A model generated the notes under the pieces. That model was not told the origin of the DNA. It made no database searches and saw only the letters and a list, made by a program, of their open reading frames with translations. The position numbers were made by a program, and so were the translations under genes. Shown one piece after another: positions 42,640 through 54,200 of a DNA stretch of 64,000 bases. This stretch comes from Tateyamaria omphalii (GTDB lineage: Bacteria; Pseudomonadota; Alphaproteobacteria; Rhodobacterales; Rhodobacteraceae). Each line of letters opens with the position of its first letter. Within the stretch, counting starts at the first letter, position 1. The stretch is taken from assembly GCF_019802125.1 (NCBI RefSeq), contig NZ_JAHVHT010000001.1, forward strand, positions 1,054,001 through 1,118,000. Reading direction: 5' to 3'.

Positions 42640-43910
42640 TGGGTGAGATGCCGGAGTTCACCCGCGCCTGGGTTCTCCATCCTGATATCAAATCCGACCC
42701 GGACCGGCGCGAAGCGAGCTTTGCGCTGGCCGAAGCCGTGTCGCTGGCCCATGCCTTGCCCGAGTTGGAGGTTGTCGGCAGTGAGATCGTCCCGCTGCCG
42801 CGTCCGCAGGCCGGTTTGCTGTTCGGTTCGGGCAAGATCGAGGAACTGGCCGAGCGGTTGCATGATGCGGAGGTCGAGCTGGTTCTGATCGACGGACCCG
42901 TCACGCCCGTGCAGCAGCGCAACCTGGAAAAAGCCTGGAAGGTCAAATTGCTGGACCGGACAGGGCTGATCCTTGAAATCTTTTCCGACCGTGCGGCCAC
43001 ACGCGAGGGTGTGTTGCAGGTCGAGATGGCCGCACTCAGCTACCAACGGACGCGGCTGGTGCGTGCCTGGACCCACCTGGAACGTCAGCGTGGTGGTCTG
43101 GGGTTTGTCGGTGGTCCCGGTGAAACCCAGATCGAGGCCGACCGCCGTGCGATCGACACGCAGCTTGTGCGCCTGCGTCGGCAGTTGGACAAGGTGGTCA
43201 AGACCCGGACCCTGCACCGCGCAGCGCGGGCCAAGGTGCCGTATCCCATCGTGGCGCTTGTGGGCTACACGAACGCAGGCAAGTCGACGCTGTTCAACCG
43301 GCTAACCGGTGCGGATGTGATGGCCAAGGACATGCTCTTTGCCACGCTGGACCCGACCATGCGCCGGGTGGAGTTGGAGAACGGGCCCGAGATCATCCTG
43401 TCGGACACGGTTGGGTTCATCTCGGCCCTGCCGACGGAGCTGGTGGCAGCCTTTCGGGCGACTTTGGAAGAGGTCTTGGCCGCCGATGTCATCCTGCATG
43501 TGCGCGACATCTCGCACCCCGAGACGGAGGCGCAGGCCGAAGATGTGCGCACCATCCTGGCCGATCTGGGCGTGGGTGAGGACCGCGAGATGGTCGAGGT
43601 CTGGAACAAGATTGACCTGCTGCCCGACGACGAGGCCGATGCGGCCCGTGCGCGGGCGGAGCGGGACGAGGGTGTCTTTGCCATGTCGGCCATCACCGGC
43701 GAGGGTATCGATGCGCTGCTTGCCGATGTGGCCGCCACGTTGCAGGGCAGTGTGAGCGAAGAGACGGTTCTGTTGCCCTATGCCGAGGGGCGCAAGCGCG
43801 CGTGGCTGTTCGCGCAGGACGTGGTGCAGGCCGAGCGGCAGGGCGAGGACGGGTTCGAGTTCGACGTGCGCTGGACGGCGATCCAGAAGGCGCGGTTTGA
43901 CGGTCTATGA
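42639..43910 (+). CDS. hflX: ribosome-associated GTPase HflX
   Basis: 423 aa. The N-terminal HflX domain (RPQAGLLFGSGKIEELAERL, and LLDRTGLILEIFSDRAATREGVLQVEMAALSY) is followed by GFVGGPGETQIEADRR and a GTPase domain with G1 GYTNAGKST, G3 DTVGF and G4 NKID. HflX splits stalled or hibernating ribosomes. The ATG at 42639 shares one base with the hfq stop (TGATG). Two short tandem hairpins follow the stop codon. Confidence 0.97.
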   Translation: MGEMPEFTRAWVLHPDIKSDPDRREASFALAEAVSLAHALPELEVVGSEIVPLPRPQAGLLFGSGKIEELAERLHDAEVELVLIDGPVTPVQQRNLEKAWKVKLLDRTGLILEIFSDRAATREGVLQVEMAALSYQRTRLVRAWTHLERQRGGLGFVGGPGETQIEADRRAIDTQLVRLRRQLDKVVKTRTLHRAARAKVPYPIVALVGYTNAGKSTLFNRLTGADVMAKDMLFATLDPTMRRVELENGPEIILSDTVGFISALPTELVAAFRATLEEVLAADVILHVRDISHPETEAQAEDVRTILADLGVGEDREMVEVWNKIDLLPDDEADAARARAERDEGVFAMSAITGEGIDALLADVAATLQGSVSEETVLLPYAEGRKRAWLFAQDVVQAERQGEDGFEFDVRWTAIQKARFDGL

Positions 43911-43916
43911 ACGGCG

Positions 43917-43963
43917 CCGGAAATTTACAAAATTTCCGGTCCGTTTTCTTTGTAAGAAAACGG
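43917..43963. repeat. paired hairpins with ACA and TGT loops, copy 1
   Basis: CCGGAAATTT-ACA-AAATTTCCGG (43917-43939) is followed after one base by CCGTTTTCTT-TGT-AAGAAAACGG (43941-43963). Both stems are perfect 10-mers with complementary three-base loops. It lies after hflX. The same architecture with different stem sequences recurs at 63906-63951. Confidence 0.75.
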
Positions 43964-44085
43964 TGTCAGGTTCGCCCCCAGTCTTCTTGCTTCAAATTGC
44001 ACAGTCTGGCACGTCCTAGATGCGCTCATGGTGCGCGTTTGCGTCACGTGCATTGCGGCATCTCAATTCAAGGACGGAACGCCAC

Positions 44086-44559
44086 TTGAAAGACGATGTA
44101 ACCTTTGCGCGCTTATCCAGCGTCGCACCTACCGAGATTGTGGCCCACATGTCTGACCCGCGGGTGGCGAAGCATATGCCGCTCCTGACCATGACGTGGG
44201 ATGCAAAGACTGTTGCGGAATTTGTCGCAGCAAAGGAAGAATGCTGGTCGCGTGATGGCCTTGGGCACTGGGCTTTCTTTTCGGAAGGCCGATATGTCGG
44301 ATGGGGTGGATTTCAGAAGGAAGGCGCTGAATGGGATTTCGGCCTTGTCCTGAGACCCGACGACTTTGGTCTTGGGACGCGCATCTCAAGACAAGCAATT
44401 GAGTTTGCCATCGCCGACGACCGCATCCCCTACGTTACATTCCTTTTGCCGCCTTCTCGCACGAAGCTTGGGGCGCTCAAAAGGATGGGCGCAATATATG
44501 TAGGCAACGTCAACTATGATGGTGCCACTTTTCTTAAGTATCGCCTCGAGACTGAATGA
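44086..44559 (+). CDS. GNAT-family N-acetyltransferase
   Basis: About 157 aa, a GNAT fold of the RimJ/RimL-like type: TFARLSSVAPTEIVAHMSDPRVAKHMPLL at the start, WAFFSEGRYVGWGGFQKEGAEWDFGLVLRPDDFGLGTRIS (acetyl-CoA-binding region), and a C-terminal GALKRMGAIYVGNVNYDG block. The substrate is unknown. The start is uncertain: TTG 44086 has AAGGA 11 bases upstream; an ATG at 44020 gives a longer, arginine-rich N-terminus that looks non-native. G+C is lower than in hflX and rluE, hinting at later acquisition. Confidence 0.72.
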   Translation: MKDDVTFARLSSVAPTEIVAHMSDPRVAKHMPLLTMTWDAKTVAEFVAAKEECWSRDGLGHWAFFSEGRYVGWGGFQKEGAEWDFGLVLRPDDFGLGTRISRQAIEFAIADDRIPYVTFLLPPSRTKLGALKRMGAIYVGNVNYDGATFLKYRLETE

Positions 44560-44606
44560 CCGTCTGTCCCGTAGAGCTGTTGCCGACAGGTGCGCAAAAG
44601 ACTTGG

Positions 44607-45149
44607 CTATGCGCGTCGCCAGTCTCCTGGCGCGAGGGGGCCCAGGGTCCATTCTCCAATCCGGACCCGGACCAGGCGCAGCGTAGGAAACCCCACATGC
44701 GCTGTCATGCGCCGGACCTGTCGGTTGCGCCCTTCCGTGAGCGTCAGTTCCAGCCAGCTGTCGGGGATGGATTTGCGGACCCGGATGGGCGGGTCGCGCT
44801 CCCAGATGTCGGGCGGTGCGATGGCCTGTGCCTTGGCCGGTTTGGTGGGCCCGTCCTTTAGGGTGACTCCAGTGCGGAGGTGGTTCAGCGCGTCTTCGGT
44901 GATCGTTCCTTCGACCTGGGCCCAGTAGGTTTTGGGCGCCTTGTATTTGGGGTGCGCGATCTTGGCCTGCAAGCGGCCGTCGCTGGTCAGCACCATCAGC
45001 CCTTCGCTGTCGCGGTCGAGGCGGCCTGCGGCATAGACGCCCGGTACGTCGATGAAATTGGACAGGGTCGGGCGCGGGGAGCCCTCGGTGCCCTTGTCCG
45101 TGAACTGCGAGAGCACGCCGTAGGGTTTGTTGAAGAGGATCGTCGTCAC
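44607..45149 (-). CDS. rluE: 23S rRNA pseudouridine synthase, RluE-like
   Basis: 180 aa, RsuA/RluB/E/F family without an S4 domain. The start [13 protein letters not shown], catalytic Asp in [17 protein letters not shown], and the C-terminal [32 protein letters not shown] are diagnostic. In E. coli RluE modifies U2457 of 23S rRNA. The start is GTG, and GTGA overlaps the stop of the upstream penicillin acylase gene, so translation is coupled. Confidence 0.92.
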   Translation of the reverse strand: MTTILFNKPYGVLSQFTDKGTEGSPRPTLSNFIDVPGVYAAGRLDRDSEGLMVLTSDGRLQAKIAHPKYKAPKTYWAQVEGTITEDALNHLRTGVTLKDGPTKPAKAQAIAPPDIWERDPPIRVRKSIPDSWLELTLTEGRNRQVRRMTAHVGFPTLRLVRVRIGEWTLGPLAPGDWRRA

Positions 45150-47611
45150 TGGAGCGGTTCGAGCCGGGTGATGCCGACTGCTGCGGCGCGTGCGAGCCCT
45201 TCGTCGAGCGACATGGGGATGTATTCGCCGCGCCGCCAGAGCTGTGCCAGGTCGTCGTAGTGCCGCGACAGGAAGTGCCCCGATTGTCCGGTTGAGATCA
45301 CGAAGACCGAGCTGTTGGGGTCGGCAAAGTCATAGACGCCCCGGTAGCCCGCGCCGTGGACATTGTGGAACGGGTCGGGCCCGGTGCCTTGGGTCAGCCC
45401 GCGCAGGAGCGTGTTGTCGCCGCCGGACGTGCTTTGCCGGATGTTGACGAAGTAGCGCAGGATCGGCACGTCGCCCAGCACCTGGTGGTCGTGGGTGGCC
45501 TGGTGTGCATCGCCCCAGCGCAGGGATTCCAGTTGGCTGCCCCATGTTTCGTTGATGTCGAGCAGCGCGTCGTCAAGCGCGAGGCGGGCCATGTCGGCGC
45601 AGGTTTCCACCGGGGCCGATTGGCGGACGTCGCACCATATTCCGGCCCCGTCGACATTGCGGAAGACACGCTCGATGAAGAGCGGTTCGGGGTGGGTGAG
45701 CGTATCGGCCATGGGGCCAAGTTCGTCCCGGATGAGCCGGTCCTGCAGCTTGCGCAGCCAAGCCGCGTAGATCAGCGGCTCGGGCCAGTGTTCGTTCATC
45801 TCGCCGTTCCATTCGGCGAGCAGCGCGAGCGCGCGTTGGCGCTGGCGTTCGGGTGTGCCTGCGGGGGCGGCTTCGCCTGTGAACCACAGCTCGGCCCCGA
45901 TGAGGGGCAGGAGCGAGCGGGCCGTGAAGCTGACCGTGTCGAGTTGCGCCTCGATGAAGCTGTCGCGGGTATGCACCTCGCGCGCCTGCATCAGCCTGCG
46001 CCAGCGTTGGACCCGTTGCGTATCGCCCCAGACAAAGCTGATGTGGTTGGGGAAGGGGCGGTCCACCGTCTTGTTGTTGGTGTTGCCGAGGATGCCGCCA
46101 ACGGGCGACACGAAGCCGGGATTGGAGGTGTAGGGCATACGGCCCTGCCAGCGGTTTTCCGGGCGCCAGCCCAGCGAAGGCAAGCGCCCCTGGCTTTGGT
46201 GTGCGGCATTGCGATTGGGCACGGCGCCGATGGTTTTCATCGCAATTGCGCTGCGATCGACCAGCGTGATGTTCTGGGCAGGTGCGATGTAGCGTTCGCC
46301 TGCCGTGATCGCCTCGGCCACGTTCTGGGCCTTCATGATGCCCATGGCCGCGCTGACCGAGGTGTCATTGGGGCTGAGCACCGTCCAGCTGAGGGCGGCC
46401 ACGTGGCCGGGCGGTGTCACGGTGCCGAGATTGAGGACGCTGCCGGGCAGCACCGGGCCGTTGTCCGTCCAGCGCAGGGTGAGCGTGACCGGGTCCTGAT
46501 CCGCGATTTCGAGGATGGAGTCGCGGGTCTCAAAGTCCTTCCAGCCCGTTGGCGTGCGGTACTGTCCGATATTGTCGGGGTTCAGTTCTTCGATGAACAC
46601 GTCCTGATCATCGACATAGGCCGTCGTCAGCCCCCAGCCGAGCAGGTCGGAGCGGCCTGTCAGCACCACCGGCATGCCGGGGATCGTGCCACCGATGACG
46701 CCGCCGGTTTGAAGTTCGAGCCGCGCGAGATACCAGATGGCGGGGGCGGAAAAGCCGAGATGCGGGTCATTGGCCAGAAGCGTGCCGCCCGAGGCCGAGC
46801 GGGCGGCGGCGGCGGCCCACGCGTTCGATGCGCCTGCAAAGCCGCGGGGGCGGAAGGGCGAAAGCGGGTGCGGGTCGGGTTCAGCCGCGGCATATGTCGC
46901 CTGAGTTCCCGGCACGAGGGTCGCGTATTCCGGCAGGCTTGCGATGCCGTCGCCCGGCACGTCCGGCAGGATGTCGGCGAGCCGTGCGGGATCATCGAGT
47001 GCGAGCGACATGCGGGCGCGCAGCACCTCTTCACTCAGATGGCCGGAGAGCTGCAGGCCCATGAGCTTGGCCACCGCAATGCTGTCGGCGGGGCGCCAGG
47101 GCGCGAGGGGCGTGTTGAAGAGGAACATTTCCGGCGCGCCGCGCCCCAGCGCCTCGGCGTTGATCTGGTCGAGGCGGGCGTTCACGCCGGAAGCGTAGGC
47201 TTCGAGCGCAGCTTGGGTTTCGGGGTCCTGTGCTGCAACGGACTGGACCGAGAGGCGGTAGATGTCGAGGCGGCGGACAAAGCTGTCGACGTCCACCGTC
47301 GTGGTGCCGAACAGCTCGCTCAGGCGGCCTTGGGCCGTGCGCCGCAGCATCATCATCTGCCAGAGCCGGTCCTGCGCGTGCGCAAAGCCGAGGCCGTGGA
47401 ACACATCGGTGTCCGTTTCGCCAAAGATGTGGGGCACGTTGGCATTGTCGCGCACGATCTCGACCGGGGCGGAGATGGCGGGCACGCGCACGCGGGCGTC
47501 GTAATTGGGCAGTGAGCGGGAGGCGAGGTAATACACCATGCCGACCGCCAGCACCGCCAGCACGATCAGTGCTGCCGTCAACCGTACCAGCCATTGAAAG
47601 ACCACTGCCAT
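45146..47611 (-). CDS. penicillin acylase family protein (Ntn hydrolase)
   Basis: 821 aa. An N-terminal membrane segment or signal (about 8-30), the alpha-chain block [37 protein letters not shown], a linker, then the autocatalytic processing site [10 protein letters not shown] with nucleophile Ser262, and a beta-chain with [22 protein letters not shown] and [17 protein letters not shown]. The family hydrolyses amides such as acyl-homoserine lactones or penicillins in the periplasm; in marine Roseobacters, interference with AHL signals is one possible role. The substrate is not predictable. Coupled to rluE. Confidence 0.93.
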   Translation of the reverse strand: MAVVFQWLVRLTAALIVLAVLAVGMVYYLASRSLPNYDARVRVPAISAPVEIVRDNANVPHIFGETDTDVFHGLGFAHAQDRLWQMMMLRRTAQGRLSELFGTTTVDVDSFVRRLDIYRLSVQSVAAQDPETQAALEAYASGVNARLDQINAEALGRGAPEMFLFNTPLAPWRPADSIAVAKLMGLQLSGHLSEEVLRARMSLALDDPARLADILPDVPGDGIASLPEYATLVPGTQATYAAAEPDPHPLSPFRPRGFAGASNAWAAAAARSASGGTLLANDPHLGFSAPAIWYLARLELQTGGVIGGTIPGMPVVLTGRSDLLGWGLTTAYVDDQDVFIEELNPDNIGQYRTPTGWKDFETRDSILEIADQDPVTLTLRWTDNGPVLPGSVLNLGTVTPPGHVAALSWTVLSPNDTSVSAAMGIMKAQNVAEAITAGERYIAPAQNITLVDRSAIAMKTIGAVPNRNAAHQSQGRLPSLGWRPENRWQGRMPYTSNPGFVSPVGGILGNTNNKTVDRPFPNHISFVWGDTQRVQRWRRLMQAREVHTRDSFIEAQLDTVSFTARSLLPLIGAELWFTGEAAPAGTPERQRQRALALLAEWNGEMNEHWPEPLIYAAWLRKLQDRLIRDELGPMADTLTHPEPLFIERVFRNVDGAGIWCDVRQSAPVETCADMARLALDDALLDINETWGSQLESLRWGDAHQATHDHQVLGDVPILRYFVNIRQSTSGGDNTLLRGLTQGTGPDPFHNVHGAGYRGVYDFADPNSSVFVISTGQSGHFLSRHYDDLAQLWRRGEYIPMSLDEGLARAAAVGITRLEPLQ

Positions 47612-47719
47612 GCCGTGTCGCCCTTATCGTCGCGCGTTGACCCTTGGGCCACGACTGTTAGGTAGGCGGAGACGGAAGCGCAAGCCAAGGGCAGCGCAAA
47701 ACACGAGGAGCGATCACGG

Positions 47720-48592
47720 ATGGCGAAGCTGGCATTTCTGGGGATGGGTGTGATGGGCGCACCGATGGCGGGGCATCTGTTGAAAGCGGGCCATGACGTG
47801 ACCGTCTACAACCGCACGGCCACCAAGGCTCAGGACTGGGTGAGCGACCATGGTGGTGCGATGGCCCGCACGCCGCGTGCCGCCGCCGAAGGTGCGGATT
47901 TCGTGATGGCCTGCGTTGGCAATGATGATGATCTGCGCTCGGTCTGTCTGGGCGAAGACGGTGCCTTTGCCGGGATGGGGAGCGGCACCGTTTTCGTGGA
48001 TCACACCACTGTGTCGGCCAAGGTGACGGCGGAGCTCTATGCGGCGGCGGATGCGGCACAGATCAGCTTTGTCGATGCGCCGATTTCAGGCGGGCAGGCG
48101 GGGGCCGAGAACGGCCAGTTGTCCATCATGTGCGGCGGTGATCAGGGCGCCTATGCCCGCGCCGAGCCGATCATACAGGCCTATGCCAAGCTGTGCCGCC
48201 GCATTGGCGAGAGCGGCGCGGGCCAGATGACCAAGATGTGCAACCAGATTGCCATTGCGGGTGTGGTGCAGGGACTGGCCGAGGCGCTGCATTTTGCCGA
48301 GAAGGCGGGTCTGGACGGGCGTGCGGTGGTCGAGGTGATCAGCCAGGGTGCTGCCGGGTCCTGGCAGATGTCGAACCGGTACGAGACGATGCTGGATGAT
48401 CATTTTGATCACGGCTTTGCCACGGACTGGATGCGCAAGGACCTGGGGATTTGCCTGGATACCGCGGACGAGAATGGCGCCAGCCTGCCGGTCACGGCGC
48501 TGGTCGATCAGTTCTACAAGGATGTGCAGAAGATGGGCGGCGGGCGTTGGGATACGTCGAGCCTGTTCAAGCGGTTGCGGAACATCGGATAG
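47720..48592 (+). CDS. NAD(P)-dependent beta-hydroxyacid dehydrogenase (3-HIBADH/GarR family)
   Basis: 290 aa. The nucleotide motif GMGVMGAPMAGHLL is at 8-21, the family signature VDAPISGGQAGAENGQLSIM near 118, and the catalytic-lysine block GAGQMTKMCNQIAIAG near 170. The likely substrate is a short beta-hydroxyacid such as 3-hydroxyisobutyrate or tartronate semialdehyde; neighbours do not decide. A GAGGAG tract precedes the ATG at 47720. It is divergent from the penicillin acylase gene and followed by large hairpins. Confidence 0.92.
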   Translation: MAKLAFLGMGVMGAPMAGHLLKAGHDVTVYNRTATKAQDWVSDHGGAMARTPRAAAEGADFVMACVGNDDDLRSVCLGEDGAFAGMGSGTVFVDHTTVSAKVTAELYAAADAAQISFVDAPISGGQAGAENGQLSIMCGGDQGAYARAEPIIQAYAKLCRRIGESGAGQMTKMCNQIAIAGVVQGLAEALHFAEKAGLDGRAVVEVISQGAAGSWQMSNRYETMLDDHFDHGFATDWMRKDLGICLDTADENGASLPVTALVDQFYKDVQKMGGGRWDTSSLFKRLRNIG

Positions 48593-48598
48593 GATTGC

Positions 48599-48645
48599 GT
48601 CGGTGGGCGGCTCTGTTTGCTGCGCAAAGGCGCCCGCCCACCGAC
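48599..48645 (+). terminator. 12-bp stem hairpin after the dehydrogenase gene
   Basis: GTCGGTGGGCGG (48599-48610) pairs perfectly with CCGCCCACCGAC (48634-48645). The loop contains TTTGC-TGC-GCAAA, a second small stem. No T-run follows, so termination would need Rho or the next hairpin. Confidence 0.6.
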
Positions 48646-48686
48646 CCGATTGGGGCTGCGCCCAGGTGCTCCACGGTGTGGCTGGC

Positions 48687-48707
48687 AGCTTTTTCTTTGA
48701 AAAAGCT
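48687..48707. repeat. 9-bp stem hairpin between convergent genes
   Basis: AGCTTTTTC-TTT-GAAAAAGCT (48687-48707). Together with the preceding hairpin it forms a two-stem arrangement between the dehydrogenase gene and the convergent Ysc84-like gene. Confidence 0.55.
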
Positions 48708-48744
48708 ACCCTTGCCACTTAGTGCGTCTGTCTGCGCAGCCGCA

Positions 48745-49311
48745 CTAGGGAATGATGCGGGTGTATTTTGTGCCTTCGAGCGTGGCGCCGATGCGCAGGC
48801 CCGCGCGGGCGAAGACTGCCGCCAGCACCGGGGAGAGGGCCGTTGTGGTATCCGCCGCGACACTGTCACCTTCGTTCGACACAACGTATTCGACATCCGC
48901 GCCTGCGGCCCAGCCGGCGCCGCGGCGAAACTCGCTCAACGCCTCTTCGGTCATGAAGAAGAGCACGTGGGCCGATTGTTGTGCGCCGATCTGCAGCCCG
49001 CCTGAGCCCTTGACCACCGAATAGTAGTCCACCGTCGCGTTGTTGACGCGCAGGGCGCCGCGCCCGTAGGAGCCGCCGAAGACAAACCCGGCCTCTGTCA
49101 CCAGCGGCATGACCAGCATGCCGTTGGCTTTCTGCGCAAGCTGCACAGTGTTGGGGTAGCTGCGATACATTTCGTCCAGCGTGGCGTCGACGCGCGCGTC
49201 GATCATCGATCCGCCGCTGCTGCCCACTCCGTTTCCGCATGCTGCCAGCAGTCCGGTGCCAGCCAATGCCCCTGCGGCGAAGGCCCGCCGCGAGATTCCG
49301 TTCGATTTCAT
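48745..49311 (-). CDS. Ysc84-domain Tat lipoprotein
   Basis: 188 aa. The precursor has a twin-arginine motif (SRRAFAAG) and a lipobox (LLAACG, Cys25), so it is probably a Tat-exported lipoprotein. The mature part is a Ysc84-like domain: KANGMLVMPLVTEAGFVFGGSYGRGALRV, SGGLQIGAQQSAHVLFFMTEEAL and GADVEYVVSNEGDS. In eukaryotes this domain binds lipids or actin; the bacterial function is unknown, perhaps membrane lipid binding. It is monocistronic. Confidence 0.88.
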   Translation of the reverse strand: MKSNGISRRAFAAGALAGTGLLAACGNGVGSSGGSMIDARVDATLDEMYRSYPNTVQLAQKANGMLVMPLVTEAGFVFGGSYGRGALRVNNATVDYYSVVKGSGGLQIGAQQSAHVLFFMTEEALSEFRRGAGWAAGADVEYVVSNEGDSVAADTTTALSPVLAAVFARAGLRIGATLEGTKYTRIIP

Positions 49312-49435
49312 TTTGAACCGCCTGTGTTGCTCTTTGTCGTGCCCGGTTTCTCCGGACTTCGTGCGCAGATATACGCCGATTGCTGTGTTCTGTCACTACA
49401 CAGCGTGCATTGCGCGGCTTTCTGCCGGCGTTTTT

Positions 49436-49491
49436 GGGGGCTCTGCCCCCGGCCTTTGGCCTCCCCCGGGATTTTTGGGAAACAGGGAAGG
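49436..49491. repeat. REP-like dispersed element, copy 3
   Basis: GGGGGC-TCT-GCCCCC hairpin (49436-49450), then GGCC-TTT-GGCC (49451-49461) and the conserved tail CCCCCGGGATTTTTGGGAAA ending in CAGGGAAGG. It lies at the 3' end of hemB, whose stop is at 49499. Confidence 0.6.
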
Positions 49492-49498
49492 TGGACCG

Positions 49499-50566
<1,068 letters not shown>

Positions 50567-50645
50567 CTAGGCACCGCTGCGTGCGCGCGCTAAGAGGGGC
50601 GCCAACCGAGGCAAACATGGCCCTGCAGGGGGCGACGGGACAGGC

Positions 50646-51173
50646 GTGGACTGGTACGACACCATTTTCGAGCTCATCGACATGCGCTCATTCTCGAACC
50701 TGTGGTTCTGGATTGCGCTCGCCGTGGTCTGGTCGACGGCCAGCCATTGGGTGCTGGGTGTGCCCTATGACATGGTGGCGCGGGCGCGGCGGCATGGGGG
50801 GCAGGCGGCGGAGGACCTTGAGGATCTGATCCGCATCAACACGAACCGGTTGCTGTTCATCGGCTCCGTTTCGGGTCTGTGGCTGTTGGGTATCGCCTGT
50901 TTTCTGATGACGGGCCTTGTTCTGCTGGGCTTTGTCTATGGCGTCGAGTTTGCACAGGCCGTGTTCCTGTTGGGCTTTCCCATGAGCATCGTGGGTGCGC
51001 TGAACCTGTCGACCGCCCGGTTGATCCAGGATGAAGGGGCCACGGGCGAGGCGCTGTGGCGGCGGTTGACCCGGCACAGGACCATCGTGCAGGCCATCGG
51101 CATGGTGTCGATCTTTGTCACGGCGCTGTGGGGGATGTACCAAAACCTGGCTGTCGGACCCTTCCCCGGTTGA
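50646..51173 (+). CDS. membrane protein annotated in relatives as component of SufBCD complex
   Basis: 175 aa, four hydrophobic segments (about 18-40, 68-92, 97-118, 145-167). It resembles proteins that Rhodobacteraceae genomes annotate as component of SufBCD complex, but nothing in the sequence binds iron-sulfur clusters and no suf genes are near, so that name is weak. The start is GTG 50646. It lies 57 bases upstream of mfd on the same strand and may be cotranscribed with it. Confidence 0.6.
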   Translation: MDWYDTIFELIDMRSFSNLWFWIALAVVWSTASHWVLGVPYDMVARARRHGGQAAEDLEDLIRINTNRLLFIGSVSGLWLLGIACFLMTGLVLLGFVYGVEFAQAVFLLGFPMSIVGALNLSTARLIQDEGATGEALWRRLTRHRTIVQAIGMVSIFVTALWGMYQNLAVGPFPG

Positions 51174-51230
51174 CAGCGGCCTGCAAAACGCCAAGTTACG
51201 CCCTCTTGGTTTCCGAACATCTGCTGATCC

Positions 51231-54200
51231 ATGTCCAACGCCCAACACATCACCGTTTCCGGCGCGCCCGAGGGGTTTGATGCCCGACTGATCCTTGACG
51301 AAGTGGCCAAGGGTGGTCCGGTCTGCCATGTGGCCCGCGACGACAAGCGGCTCGCGGCGATGCAGGCCGCTTTGCGGTTTTTTGCGCCCGACATGCCGGT
51401 GCTGGTGTTTCCGGGGTGGGATTGTCTGCCCTATGACCGCGTATCGCCCAATGCCGACATTTCGGCCCAGCGGATGGCGACGTTGGCCGCACTTGTGCAT
51501 GGGATGCCCGAGCAGTTTGTGCTGCTGACCACGCTGAATGCAGCGACGCAGCGGGTGCCAGCGCGGGATCTGCTGCGGGAGGCGGCATTTTCGGCCACGG
51601 TGGGCAATCGCGTCGATGAAGCGGCGCTGCGCAATTTCCTTGTCCGCATGGGGTTTGTGCAGAGCCCGACGGTGATGGAACCGGGCGACTATGCCATTCG
51701 CGGCGGCATCATCGACATCTACCCGCCGGGTGATCTGGGACCGGTGCGGTTGGACCTGTTCGGGGATGTGCTGGACGGCGCGCGGCGGTTTGATCCGGCG
51801 ACACAGCGGACGACAGAGAAGCTGGATGTCGTTGAACTGGCGCCCGTGTCCGAGGTCATTCTGGACGAGGCGGCGATCACGCGGTTTCGGCAGAACTACC
51901 GTTTGGGGTTTGGCGCAGCAGGCACGGATGACCCGCTGTATGAGGCGGTCAGTGCCGGGCGCAAGCATCAGGGGGCCGAGCATTGGTTGCCACTGTTCCA
52001 TGATGGGTTGGACACGTTGTTCGACTACCTGCCCGGTGCCACGATCACGCTGGATGATCAGGTCACACCTGCGCGGCTGGCGCGGTGGGAGAGCATTGAG
52101 GACCAGTTTGAGACGCGGCGCCTCGCCATGGAAAACCGGTCCAAGATGGACACGGTGTACAAGCCGTCGAAGCCCGAGGGGCTGTACTTGGACGACGCCG
52201 CGTGGGAGGCCGCTGTGGCCGGGTTCCGCGTGCTGTCCTTTGCCCAGTTGCCGCAGGCGACAGGCCCCGGCGTCACCGATGCGGGTGGGCGGATCGGGCG
52301 CAATTTCTCACCCGAGCGTCAACAGGAATCCATAAGCCTTTTCGGGGCGTTGGCGTCGCATGTTAAGGCGAAGATGGCGAGTGGGCCGGTTGTCATCGCC
52401 AGCTATTCGGAAGGCGCGCGTGAGCGTCTGACCGGGCTGATCGAGGATGAGGGGTTGGCCGAGGTCATTCCGATCCCGAACGCGACCCGCATCGGCAAGT
52501 GTGGCCTGCATCTGGCGGTTTGGGCGCTGGAACACGGGTTTGAAGCGCCCGGCCTGACGGTGATTTCCGAACAGGATGTGCTGGGTGATAGGCTGATCCG
52601 GCAGCCGAAGAAGAAGCGCCGGGCTGAGAACTTCCTGACCGAGACGCAGTCGCTGTCTCCGGGTGATCTGGTGGTGCATGTCGATCACGGGATTGGTCGA
52701 TATCAGGGGATGGAGGTTGTCACCGCTGCCGGTGCGGCCCATGAGTGCCTGCTGCTGGAATATGCGGAACGGTCGAAGCTGTACCTGCCCGTCGAGAACA
52801 TCGAGCTGCTGTCCAAGTATGGGCATGAAGAGGGCCTGCTGGACCGGCTGGGTGGTGGCGCGTGGCAGGCGAAGAAGGCGAAGCTGAAAGAGCGCATTCG
52901 CGAGATGGCGGATCGGTTGATCCGGATTGCGGCGGAGCGTGCCTTGCGCAAGGCGCCCATTCTGGAGCCGCCGCCGGGGATGTGGGACGCCTTTGCCGCG
53001 CGGTTCCCGTATCAGGAGACGGACGACCAGTTGAACGCCATTGCTGCTGTGATGGACGACTTGACCGCAGGACAGCCCATGGACCGGCTGATTTGTGGTG
53101 ATGTCGGCTTTGGCAAGACGGAGGTGGCGATGCGCGCGGCCTTTGTTGCGGCGATGTCGGGCGTGCAGGTGGCGGTGATTGCACCGACGACGCTGCTTGC
53201 GCGGCAGCACTACAAGAGCTTTGCCGAGCGCTTTCGCGGCTTTCCCATCGAGGTGCGGCAGCTGAGCCGTTTTGTCAGTGCCAAGGAAGCATCGGCCACG
53301 CGCGATGCGATGTCGAAGGGGACGGCTGATATTGTCGTGGGCACCCATGCGCTGCTGGCGAAGGGTGTGAGGTTCCAGAACCTTGGCCTGCTTGTCATTG
53401 ATGAGGAACAGAAATTCGGGGTTGGTCACAAGGAGCGGCTGAAGCAGATGCGCTCGGACGTGCATGTGCTGACGCTGACGGCAACGCCCATTCCGCGTAC
53501 GTTGCAATTGTCGCTCACCGGCGTGCGCGATCTGTCGATCATCGGCACGCCGCCGGTGGACCGACTGGCGATCCGGACATACGTGTCCGAATTTGACGCG
53601 GTGACCATTCGTGAGGCGCTGTTGCGTGAGCATTATCGTGGTGGGCAGTCGTTTTATGTCGTGCCGCGCATCAGCGATCTGCCTGAGATTGAGGAGTTTC
53701 TGAAAGAGCAGTTGCCGGAGCTTACTTACGTCGTGGCCCATGGGCAGATGGCGGCGGGTGAGTTGGATGACCGGATGAACGCCTTTTACGACGGCAAGTT
53801 CGATGTGTTGCTGGCGACGACGATTGTGGAAAGCGGCCTGGATATTCCGACGGCGAACACGATGATCGTGCATCGGGCGGACATGTTCGGTCTGGCGCAG
53901 CTTTACCAGATCCGGGGCCGGGTGGGGCGGTCGAAGACGCGGGCCTATGCCTATCTAACCACGAAGCCGCGCGCCAAGCTGACAGCGACGGCCGAGAAGC
54001 GTCTGCGTGTTCTGGGCTCGCTCGACACGCTGGGGGCAGGGTTCACGCTGGCGTCCCAGGATCTGGACATTCGCGGGGCGGGCAACCTGCTGGGCGAGGA
54101 GCAGTCGGGCCAGATGCGCGATGTCGGCTTTGAGCTGTACCAATCCATGCTTGAAGAGGCGATTGGCAAGATCAAGGCGGGCGAGATGGAGGCGCTGACC

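Noticed and set aside
45356-47515. 719-aa plus-strand reading frame
   Set aside because: It is antisense to the penicillin acylase gene, whose Ntn-hydrolase motifs are complete; no domain is seen in the frame.
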